A stretch of 64,000 nucleotides of DNA from Chaetorhynchus papuensis (Eukaryota; Chordata; Aves; Passeriformes; Rhipiduridae): contig VWYX01000124.1 of assembly GCA_013396525.1 (NCBI GenBank), positions 1,018,408 to 1,082,407 of the forward strand, given 5' to 3'. Position 1 is the first letter of the stretch. Every line of letters starts with the position of its first letter. Made by a program: the position numbers and the translations under genes. Positions 24,983 to 35,780 of the stretch are shown one piece after another. The notes beneath the pieces are model-generated. The model was not told the origin of the DNA and ran no database searches. It saw only the letters and a list, made by a program, of their open reading frames with translations.

Positions 24983-27900
24983 ACAGAACTTCCTTCACTT
25001 GCTGGTGGTTCGAAAAGCCACTGTGCAGATCTAGTGAGAATCGGATTTTGCATTTTAAAAACAGGAAAGGTTTTATGAGTTTTAGCATACTTTTGACCAT
25101 TCTGTTCAAAATGAGTTAATTAAACTCCAGAGATGAGGAAGACCTATTGAAATGTTGGGAACATTGACCTTTTCCTTTGACTGTCACCTTATTTAAATAA
25201 TTCCAGGTTTAATTAACTGACTTGGAATGAATTGATAAAGGGTTACTGTCACTTATAATTTCTCCTCTTTGAAATGCAACAGTTCTGCGCAATTACTGTA
25301 GCCTCTTATAGTCACCCTAATTATTAAAGTGAATAGTTTTAAAAGTTGCATTTTTACTTTTAAATGTCTAATAATTGGCTAATAAATACTACTGGAAACA
25401 CTGAATAGGGTAAATAATACTTAACGTATGCATAAACACACATTGCAATAGATGATGGTTTATGACTTTTATCTAGATCAGTCATTCTTAAAATTTAGGA
25501 TTTTTGTTGAAATTGTACATAAATATACAGAAAAAATGTTGGCATTTTGGAATTTTAGTAACACTTCATGAAGATTAAAAAGTCCCAGCTTCTCCATCTA
25601 GGTAAGAATCCTAACTTGAGATCCTGTGAGTTGAGAAATGCCTTCAAAATACTTAGAAACGTAATTCAGATATGTTGATCAAGGTAGTCCATAGGTTGAA
25701 GTTACAACTTTATCCAAAAAACCAAATTTTTTCTTTTTAATGTTCTCATTTTAACATACTCACAGTAATCTTTAGCTGGTAAGCCAAAGAATGACAAAGA
25801 AAATTCATTACTCTTGGAGAAGTGGAGGAATATCTTTCCAGAACCCATGAATGATGCAGCCTTGGGGTATTGTGCTCTGAGACTGGCACAGGTCTGCTGG
25901 CAAACACCTCTAGGGTAGCAGCAGCAGCACAACTGCCCTTATTCTGCTGTAGTTCGCTTTCTTAATGAAAAGACTGAAAAGTGCTGTTAATCTGGTTTCA
26001 CTGGTATGAACAATATTCACAGACCAACTGTTCCCAGGCAGGGATCCTGGTGCTGCACACTGCCAAAGCAACCGTAACGCAGGCTTGGCCTAAGGTACCG
26101 AACTAAGTCATACATCATTAAGTCAAATGCTGCTGAAATCCACACCACAAACTCTGTAGTCTTTTTCTGAATCTCTGAGGTCAAGCAGTATATTGATTTT
26201 GTGGGTCATAGATGTGGGTCATTGCAAAAGATGTATCCAGAACCAAGACGTGAAAAGGATCCAAAATACATAACCACTCTTAAAGCTGGATGGTCCATCC
26301 AGGGTGAAATCCTGTGGCCTTATGTGAAAAGGAATGGCACACACCTCTTCCCATACTTATGGTAGACATACTATTGGGATGTCAGCTCAGGGGGATTGAA
26401 GCTAACAAACATGCTTTTTATGCATGTGAAAGAAATTTAAGGAGAGCCACATTCAAATGTGTCAAAACTATTGCATTTTTACTGAGTGCACTGCCAGAGT
26501 CCAACGGCCCATGACCTGGGCTCTTTTGGTACACATTCAGTAAAAAGTGGTCTAAATATACTTTGGTGATTTGTCTATGCTTCTGAAAAAAAAAAAAAAG
26601 CCCAAACCAAAAAGAAGAGAACCTCTTCCCAGCACTAGAGCCAAGTGGCATGAGCTGGACATCCCTCATAATGCTGGGAGCTAGATGTTAGAACTGAAGC
26701 TCAAGATAGCACCTTCTAGAGCAGACAGGTTATGTCCACATTATGCCTACTCATGTTTTCCCTTGGCTTTACATGCTGCCCCTTGGGCCATAAACCAGAA
26801 TATTTTGCTTATGTCTTGATTTCTAGAGAAATAATTTCCCAAACTGTGGTTGGAAGAGAAGTAGTTTGAGTAGTTGAAAATGTTTCTATGAGGCAGACAA
26901 TGAAACTAGACAATTACTGGGAGGTGACACTTAAGCTGTGTGGTCAGCTAGAGCAGAGTGCCCCCACCCCTCTCTTCCTGAGGCCTCTTTTATTTAGCTG
27001 AACTGGCAAAGCTTATCAACACAGTAGCCAAGACTTCCAAAACAAAATAAACAATTCTCCTCGCTCTCTTTCACTCTCTTGCTCCCTTTGAATACACATA
27101 CATGACAGTGGTGTGTACATGTATATAACTGTGGTATGCTATTTGTAAGGAATGCCATCCATGTGCATGCTGCTGTGTGTGTAAGTGTTGATGAATATGC
27201 ACACACACGTGTGTAATTTGCTAGATTACTTTGAACTGTCAAATAAAGGTGCTCGTGTTTATTATTCATGACTCAGAAAGGCAAAGAAATAGCCTAAGGA
27301 AGAGCAAAGAGAAATGCAGAGCTTACAGAAAGCACATCTCAATCTTGTAGATGGGGATTTCAAAACATACTACTTGCTTTATAGCATATCCATATCATGA
27401 ACCATCAATTACAATAGTCAGGAAAGTGATACTGCAGCTTAATGACATAGCACATTATTATCTGACCTAAAGAGCTGTGAGACATAACCTCCATCAAACC
27501 TGCTATTATTATCACTTTGTACTTTCTGATCATGTAGAATGGATTCTGTCTCCTTGTATATCTTGAAGGGATTAGTTTGTAATTTTCTGGTGTCATTTGC
27601 TGCACCTCATCATTTGCCTCATGAAAGAAAACAGAAAACCAACTTCATTAAACAGTAAATAAAACCCAGGATGAAGACAAAACATCTAGGATGGATGCTG
27701 GTAATTAGTTTCTTGGTGCAAATTAATGTTTTGAAGGAATGTCTTAATGGTTATGTTTTGGGTTGTTGGGGTTTCTTTTCCCTTCTCTCTAATGTTTTTC
27801 TGGATGTGAATATTGATGGGGTTTGAGGTTATTAGAACTTCCATTTTGCATCTTTGGGCAGTGTTGCAAATAATAATGTTATTATTTTTTTTTTCCTGCA

Positions 27901-29282
27901 GTGCTTACCATCTTTGTTTGCAACACATCACAGAATGTCTTTATGCACAATACATATTAAGTCCTGATCATGACAGGAATTTATGACTATCAAAATTGGA
28001 TTTCGTTGCCTAAATATAGGTGTTCAATGACAAAATATATACACAGTGTAGGGTATTTTCCTTGACCTCCACACACTACTCTTATGGGTCCTGTGTAGAA
28101 TGAGAAAAGTAAAGATTCATCTCCAATGCAATGTTGTACAATCTTAATGTAAGCTCCAACTGGCTTGGAACAAAAGGAGCTATTCTGGACAGTGAGATCA
28201 GCTCCCTCACTGAAGTCTGAATTCAAAGAGGAGACCCCGTGGCTGTAGTTTCAATTCAAAGTCCACCTGAGCTGCCCAGAACCATGGGAGATCAGTTGCA
28301 ATATAAGTTGATAGCCAAACTGCACAGATTCATTGCGAATGGGCACCAAGGCTAAGGAAGACTGGAGTTAATTCTGCTGTGAAAACACATGCATGACTGG
28401 CCAGTGCTGCGTCCTTTTCAGGAGACTATTCATTCTCATGTCCTTGACTACTGGGTCAAATCTCATCTGTTCTGTGTCTGTTCCCTCTGGCCCAAAGAAA
28501 GTAAGATATTTCTGCATTTTCAGCTTTATTTTACGAATGTCTCTTCCTTGGTATGAACCAAAGTGTTCACAGGCACGGCATCAGGCAAAAGGCTGCAGGA
28601 AAGCACTGTATCTGGAGCAGTTGCAATGCTGTTAGAGCTGTATGAAACTTTGTTTCCTGAGCTTGACAGAAGAAAATGAGGACTTTAAAATGTATTTTTG
28701 GGTCTGTACTATAACAAGTTTATATATGTTCCATTTTTTTGTGGTCACAGGAAGTCCTCTGCTGCAGTAGTTTTCCTCAAACTAAAACAGTCCATGCATG
28801 TCTAAATAAAGGGACTGGGTAATTTTAAGGAAGATCTTCACTCTCAATTGCTTCTTGGACAGAAACAGTACTGCCAGAAGGAGATGAGATTCCCAACGGG
28901 TTCCTGGTGACCTGGCCTCATTAGCCAAGTTATAAAATACTGTGATGGGGGAAAAGAGTCTTTCCTGCAGAGGCAGTTCTGTTCTGATGGCTAATTAGTC
29001 ATTCACCAGGGAGGAGCTGAGGCACCCAGCCTTCCTCACAGACACCCCAAGAATTCATCTGACAGGCTCATTCTTATCCTTTCGGATCTCTCTGCCAAAC
29101 TGTTGGAGAACAACAGGTTGAGCACATACTCCCTCTGCAAAACTTTTTTGATGGGTTTTGACTCATCATTTTAAAAGGATGTGAATGGTATTTTTACGTT
29201 CCTCAACCAGTACATAGGTTGCGGGTTCCCTAGACTATAAAAAGAAGTAATTTTAACTCTCATTTCACTGCATAAATAGATA
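24983..29282. other. Unique non-coding stretch
   Basis: AT-rich sequence without recognisable genes. The segment 25090-25400 is dense in TTAATTAA, TAATTATT and ATAATTGG type sites and is a candidate conserved non-coding element. An A14 run lies at 26586-26599, and an alternating CA/TG patch with the palindrome ACACACGTGTGT lies at 27203-27214. Confidence 0.6.
26586..26599 (+). repeat. Poly(A) run, 14 bases
   Basis: Fourteen consecutive A bases. No retroposed body is recognisable on its 5' side, so it is called only as a homopolymer. Confidence 0.85.

Positions 29283-29315
<33 letters not shown>
29283..29315 (+). repeat. (ATG)11 trinucleotide microsatellite
   Basis: Eleven perfect ATG units, followed by one GTG variant and preceded by 'gata'. 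It lies in non-coding DNA. This is the longest perfect trinucleotide repeat in the window and the best candidate here for a length-polymorphic marker. Confidence 0.95.
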
Positions 29316-31563
29316 GTGACAATTTTACTATAACACTACTATTAATATAATTATTACTATTTTTTATATTTATACCAGCTGGATTCCATTTCAGGAATAA
29401 GCACTTGCAGAATAGTATAAGGTCAAAAGATTTCCAAGGAAATGTAATACTGCTGTATAATTCTTCCCTATTTTGTGACCTTCTTTTTCCTATTCTTTAT
29501 GAAAGAACTATCAGTCCTTGTTGTGCTCATGTTGGCAGCTTGTTTATGTAAGCCATAACTTCTATAGTAGTCTCTGAATAGCCTTATATACTTTTAATAT
29601 GTCTGATCTTCAACCAAAAGTTCTTTTTTTATTGTGATCTCTGTACTCCTGTTCAAGCTGAGCAGCATGACCGCCAAGTTCTTTTTCCTCTTGGACAACT
29701 CATACTCCACTCGTACTCCACAGGAACCTGGGTGACTGCTTTGCACTCTGTCAGAAGGAGGTATTTTTCCACAGTGGTTTGGCTCTGGAATGCACTGGGT
29801 CACACAGCAGCGTCTGTGTGTGTGCATTAGGCAGTACACAGAACTAGTTAAACTGGATGACTCTGCGGGGCTTCGTAGATCAATTGCCACTTTCATTTGG
29901 GACAGCACTTGAAATCCTAATGAGAACAACAACACTTGTAATTAGGAGTCTACAAAATCCTCTAAAATAATCACTTAAATTTAAAATGTAAATGTGGCTG
30001 TAATTAATTAGTCTATTTAGAATAAAGCTTTCTAATTAACAAATGTAAATTGGGAATTTTTTGTAGATTTCATAAGGACAAAAGTGTTCCTCACGGGAAC
30101 TGAAAGGAGATGTGTTTCTGTCTGAATGCATATTAAACCCTGGTGGCTCACACCTCTGCACAAGCCTGTGGCAGTAAGAGGGACTGTCTCTGATAGGGCC
30201 ATATTAACACCTGAGACATAGAGATTTTCTTAAGACACGTAAAACAAAACATCACTTTTTCAAATAGGAATAGTTTAAACTAAGGGTTATGTTTTTCAAA
30301 TAGAAAAACTGAATTCTAATCTGTAAGGATGACTGACCACCACTTCTCTATTGAGCCAGTGATTGACTATGGAAATAAAAAAAAAATCATCAGGAAATTT
30401 AAACTTCTAAAATCTGATTTCATTTCACGTCAGGATCATACAAAGAAAAATGCCAAAAAATCCAAAGTGATTTTAGTACTTACTGCATGACAGAACCCTG
30501 AAATTTTACTTCAAGTTTAATATATTTTCATTTGTTTTTCTATTCCATTACATTTAAATTCTTTCATGGTATTTCAGTAATACTGAGTCAGTGGTTACCC
30601 TCTTTCATTCTAACACAGACAGGAGAATTGAATTTGCAGGCTGCAAAAGTATACACTACATGGCTGAAAAGTCAGGTAAATTATGCACAGCACCACACTG
30701 CCATGGCATTAGGTACTTTCCAACTGCACTGGGCATCCTCATACTGGCAGTGGAGTAGTCAACATGATGCCTTTTCCTGGCATCAAAATCAAGACTCAAA
30801 CATGTTTAGAAGGGAAAAAAGGGATTTTATGTTGGTATTTATTTTAAGTATCCTTAAGTGCACTGTGTCCAGGTCGAATGCATCTCAATGCACACTGCAA
30901 TCCCCTTCCTAAAAAATCTCGTCTAACATTGTAGGTCTTACTAATTAGCATATCTATCCAAAATTCCCCAATGAGAGGCTTGAATGAGCCCCTCCCCCCC
31001 AACCCCCAAGGAACCTTCCCCTGGATGGTTCTATCTCAGTTTACAAAATGTGTTCTGGAGAGGACCTTGGGTGTCTGGGGCACACTGATTCCCTAACGAT
31101 GAAGCTTCTAAAATGTTCAGTCTCCCAGCTTGAAAAACAAGTCCAAGAATGTAGGCAAAAAGCACTAAGAATATAGAAGTTGTAAAAAGGTATAAAAGGG
31201 TTGTAAAAGAAAAGACAAAAATCATAGCATCAAATACAGTCTATGCTCATCTTCATACGATCTGCTGAATAGCTTTCCAGAGCCTTCTGACCATGGCTTG
31301 TTCCCAGCTGACTACAGTAAGAGCTTAGATATCCATCTCTCCTTGAACACATGCCTCGTAGTGCCTAGATGTGTCTAAATGTAGATGTCAAGATCTGCAG
31401 CTGTGTCCTGATGTCTCTGACTGTCCATGAAATAATGTCAACATGAAAAAGAGATAAAGCCCCAAATCTCCAAACTGAAATAGGTCTGAAACATTCTCCT
31501 CCTGCAGTTTTTAGCATCAGTATGAGTGCTTTGTTCCCACATCTGTTTATGCTGAAACAACTT
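29316..31563. other. Unique non-coding stretch
   Basis: No gene is recognised. The segment 29930-30070 is rich in TAATTA sites. A C-rich tract at 30989-31007 has cytosine runs of 4, 7 and 5. An open frame at 30532-30912 (+, 126 codons) has no recognisable domain and is compatible with chance. Confidence 0.55.
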
Positions 31564-31657
31564 AGGAAAAAAAAGAGGGGGGTAAGGGGGACAGAGAGAT
31601 GGAGGGAGAGAGGGAAGAAAGAACGAAAGAAACAAAGAGAGAAAGAGAGAAAGAGAA
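31564..31657 (+). repeat. 94-bp purine-rich tract
   Basis: Ninety-four bases on the plus strand contain only five pyrimidines. Internally it passes from an A8-G6 junction through GGGGG and GGGAGAGAGGG blocks to GAAA/GAGA-type repeats. Long polypurine tracts can form intramolecular triplex (H-DNA) and often mutate by slippage. Two overlapping minus-strand open frames across it encode only Ser/Leu/Phe/Pro-rich low-complexity peptide and are not genes. Confidence 0.9.
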
Positions 31658-34600
31658 TGCCAACACAATTGTTCCAACACATATGATGGTTATGCACTAT
31701 CTATCATGATAATATTATTTTGGTGTAGTTTCTATGTGTCCTTTAATAAATAACTTTCTCTGTTTATTTGAGTTAGGCAGCCAATTGCCTTTCAGAAAGT
31801 GATGATTCCCAGTTGTTACTGTCTAGAATCAAATTAAAACAGTTCTATAGAGATGATGGTACATCTCCCATTATCATTACCCTTAGTTCCAGGATGCCAA
31901 CCCACTAATTAATACATACCTTTGAAAGCTTTATTTGTCACAAATGAGTGTTTTAAGGTCACTCCTCAGATCATAGTGCAGCCTGGGGGTCGGAGGGGAT
32001 AATACACCACCACAGCATCATACTAGTGATTCCAGTATGGAAAAATAAACAGATACACATCGGTTAGAGAGAGATCAAAAAATGAAAATGAAATCATCTT
32101 TCATAGATGAAAATGCGTTCAAGTTTGAATATGTGCATCAGTTTAACTCTCAGAAGCAGATGGACTTTTTTCACTTTTCTCGTGCAATAGGAACATTCCA
32201 CGGCATTTCTGATGTTGCCCAACAGTACAGCCTGTGGTCTAGTGACTGAGAGATATTGCAGGGGTCTTGTATTAATTCTTTAAAAATAAGTCACAACATA
32301 GAAAATATTACTCTTTTTCAATATTGCCTAATTGGGACTTCAGCAGTACAAAAAATTTAGATTCTTGAACACATTGGAAGTATGATTGTGATATGTCTGC
32401 AAACCTCAAAAATTCCCATGGGAAAGGCAAAGATTAATTGTACAGTATTTACACCTTTTCATTGATAACTAACACCATAAAACTGTACAAATCGCAATTT
32501 GTTTCTTTTTCCCACAATCCCTTTGGCTTTTAAGGGATGTTCCTCAATTAGTTGAACTGTGTTTCCTCTTGCTTGCTAAGCACTTTTGGTCAAACAAGGA
32601 ATGGCAGAGGTCCACAATTAGATCAAAAGATCAATTCTAATGTACCATTTTCTCCTCACCCTCCTGCTTTAATAAAGTGGCTGCAGTTCTCCAGGGGACA
32701 ACTCAAAATCCGAGTACTGATATTTCTAAATTAGCTGACTCTGTGACCTTGCTAGTAATTGCGTTAGTTTATCAATGTTCAACACAATTTATTACTCTCC
32801 AATATGTACCAAAACGTTTATCTCTCAACACTAACAATATTAAAAACCTAAACAATCTGTTGAGAAACAAAGGATTATTCAATAAGAAAGATGCATAATA
32901 AACTGAAAGAGACTGCACTGATGGGTAAGAGGATTGATCTAGGAAGTAGTCATAAGTGAAATAAGGAAAGAATGTTTATGCTGTATTACATTTAGGGCAC
33001 TTTTTAAATCTGTAAACATCAGATAATTTAAACAAAACCTTCCTTTTTGTTCCACTCATCCTCTTTCTCTCTTTTTTTTCTTTCTTATAAAAGCAGGAAT
33101 GAGCTACTGATTTTTTATAACATTGAGCATATTACCCAGGCTCCAGTGAGAAAAATGAAGACTGATAAAACCTTATCTAAGCATTTAAAAGTCATTTGGA
33201 CACATTGATCAAAACTCACTCTGAAATTAAACATATTAAATTTAGATGGAGGAAAAAAGGCATTAAGTTGATGGAACCCAATTTTTGTATGAGGCAAACA
33301 AATGGCATCATTTCACCAACCTTCTCATCTTGATCACATTGTTATGCATTATTTAAAATATGCACTTGATTTGGGTAGTTAATAAGCTATCTGTAAACTT
33401 GGAGTAAATTTGATCGTGGGCAGTGCTCTCCTAGTTCCTACAGAAGGATTATTGATTTGTTTTTACTTCTGTGAGATGTCAGTTTGTGGCATTGTGCCAC
33501 CAACCATGAATCAGTGTAACTATCTCTGTTCATGGTGAGATAAGAACGATAAAGAGCAGAAATGCACAGAGTATGTGCGATCTTTTAAATGATCCCATTT
33601 ACTTAGAGCTGTCAGCAGCTCAGCACTTCTGTTCACCAGCAGCAGACATACACGATTCTGATGCTGGGGGCATTGAATCTTCTCTCCTTTGGGGATTTCA
33701 ACTGAACCCCCAAGGTAAATGGAAGAAAACAACTAAAATTTACCCTAATCTACAAGTTAAATAAGTGAAAATGACCTGTGTTACATTCTAATTTCTGCTG
33801 TAGAGAAACAATGTTCAAGTCTGCTGAAAACTTATAATCTTGAAATCATACTTGCAAGCTTCTGCATTCCTCTATAAATCAGTCATCTTAATTTACTTTG
33901 ATAAAACTAGTACTTTGTCCTTTTTGGATTCTTTAGGGCTTCACCTGCATTAGAACAGCAATAGTAGCAGACCCACAGGGAAAATGATTGCAAGTGACCA
34001 ACTGCAGTGGCATCCACACTGACCTTTTTGGAGTGGGAGTTGACTTTAGAATGGTTCTGTTCTTGTCCTGAGTGTTGCCCACCTCAGCTGTCAAAGGATG
34101 TAAGGTGGCTCCTGAAGAACAGCTCCTCCTGAAAACAATGGCTCCCCACAGTCACAACACAGTGTGAACCAAGACAGCAGGTGAGGATGACCAGGGAGTT
34201 CACTTCAACGACATATGATGTAAAACAGGGTAAAATAGATGAGCTTGCTAAATACTACCATGAAATTCTTCAAACCCACTTTGAATTAAATTGTTAATCA
34301 CATACCATATAATCTTCCTAAAGAACAAAGTTGTCAGGGTATTTTTTACAACATTCCTAATTCTTTCACAGAAAAAACAGTGTCTGAAGAATGTTTAAAA
34401 ATTGATATTTTATCCATGTATTTATTACCAGACTGAAGACCAGGGTCTTAAAACAAGAGGAAGGGTTCTCCATATTCACACGATTTTGTACTTTCCCTTT
34501 TCTGCAGGAAATTGCAAAGAGAAAAGAGTGTTATAAGGAACGGTGGTGGGCATATATCCCAGTTTTGAGTGTTGCTGTCAGCTGAGAGAGATCTGAATCC

Positions 34601-35263
34601 ACATTTAGTAAAAAGAAAAATTAGCTCTAATGGCATAGAACTGATTTGTATGGTGAAATTAACATCAGCTAACTTAAGGTTTCTAACAAGGGTGGCATGA
34701 GCCAAACCCGAGAACTCATTTTCCTTCTTAGACAGACTCTTATATGACTGGCTTAGAAGTCAATACACAGATTTCAAATAGTGAGATGGATCCTATACTA
34801 CAGGGAAGCGTAAAAACCTCCAGAACAGGCATAGTTATTCCTTCTTCCAGTGCATTGCCTCAGAGATCTTTGTGCACATCAGTTCTTGTGCACAAACATG
34901 TTCTTGTTTCTCCATACTATTTTAAAATGGAATTAATTTTGAAGAGTATGAATTTTGTAAGATGTAATACTTCTCTATAAATCATATTTGCACAATTCCA
35001 AGGTGCTCCAATAAATTATTTTACATGTGTGTTAGGGAAAATTCTTATTTTTATTCTGAACACTTTTTTTTGCTCTGTATGTATCTAATTTCTGTGAGTG
35101 AATATTATTTCTTTTCTAGAACTCCACCAGTTAATCATACAACATACAGTCTTCTTCATGCCTCATCTTTTTCTTTTGCATCTGGCTTAAGATCAGGCTT
35201 TTTCTCCATCCTGTTTAGAGTCAGTTGGTCACATTAGGTTACTGTGACTGGATATAAGAGGAC
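31658..35263. other. Unique non-coding stretch
   Basis: AT-rich DNA with no recognisable gene or interspersed repeat. A pyrimidine-rich patch lies at about 33056-33088. The open frames present are short and without recognisable similarity. Confidence 0.6.
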
Positions 35264-35299
35264 ATGACACATTCGAGACACGTGACACATTTGAGAAAC
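35264..35299 (+). repeat. 18-bp tandem duplication
   Basis: Two adjacent 18-base units of the form (A/G)TGACACATT(C/T)GAGA(C/A)AC differ at three positions. The pair lies about 100 bases from the 3' end of the internally deleted CR1 and just before a T12 run at 35330-35341. Confidence 0.75.
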
Positions 35300-35401
35300 A
35301 CACTAAAGCGAACGTGTTGTGGGGTTGGATTTTTTTTTTTTGAGATAAAAGCCTCATGCTCTGTAATTTCAGTCTATTTTTTACTTGCATTGTCATACTT
35401 C

Positions 35402-35780
35402 ATGATCTGTTTTGGGTTGGAAGGGACCGTGCCAAGCCTGCTAAGGTCTTTCTGGGTGTCATGCCTTCCCTCCAGAATGTCAGCCACACCACACAGTTTG
35501 GCAAAGTTGTTGGAAAATTTGCCGGCAGTGAACTCAATCCCACTGTCCATGTTACCGGCAAAGATGTTAAACAGTGACGGTCCCAATACCAGTCCCTGAG
35601 GAATGCCAGTAGTCTCTGGTCTCCACCTGGACACAAAGTCATTGGCTGCAGTTCTTCAAGTGTGGCCTCCAACCAATACCTCATCCAGTCCAAATCATTA
35701 TCAAATCCATGTCTCTCTGGTGTAGAGGCAAGAATGTTACGCAGGACAGTGTCAGATGCTTTGGACAAGTCCAGCCACTG
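35402..35780 (-). mobile_element. CR1 LINE, internally deleted copy
   Basis: This is a CR1 copy in minus orientation built from two separated parts of the element. Positions 35402-35429 match the extreme 3' end of CR1 (on the minus strand 'ggtcccttccaacccaaaa', as in other copies). From about 35431 the sequence is the reverse transcriptase region of ORF2. The several hundred bases that normally lie between them (ORF2 C-terminus and most of the 3' untranslated region) are absent. The 8-base tail units are lost or too decayed to see. The 5' end is truncated inside the reverse transcriptase. Ordinary CR1 copies are 5'-truncated, so this internal loss is unusual. Confidence 0.85.
35431..35780 (-). 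pseudogene. CR1 ORF2 reverse transcriptase fragment, inactive
   Basis: In minus-strand translation, three blocks of the CR1 reverse transcriptase follow in order. First comes a palm-like block 'LDLSKASDTVLRNIL' (the family usually has LDFSKAFDTV.HNIL). Next are 'GFDNDLDWMRYWLEAT' and 'MSRWRPETTGIPQGLVLGP'. Then comes 'LFNIF...DSGIEFTAGKFSNNFAKLCGV'-type sequence. The catalytic FADD motif reads FSNN, so both active-site aspartates are lost. The blocks lie in two frames, indicating a frameshift near 35635-35650. The fragment is a decayed remnant of mobile-element replication machinery with no expected activity. Confidence 0.88.

Noticed and set aside
30532..30912. 126-codon plus-strand open frame
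   Set aside because: No domain, no splice context judged convincing, and AT-rich composition like its surroundings.
31365..31697. Minus-strand frames rich in Ser/Leu/Phe/Pro
   Set aside because: They are low-complexity translations of the purine tract on the opposite strand.
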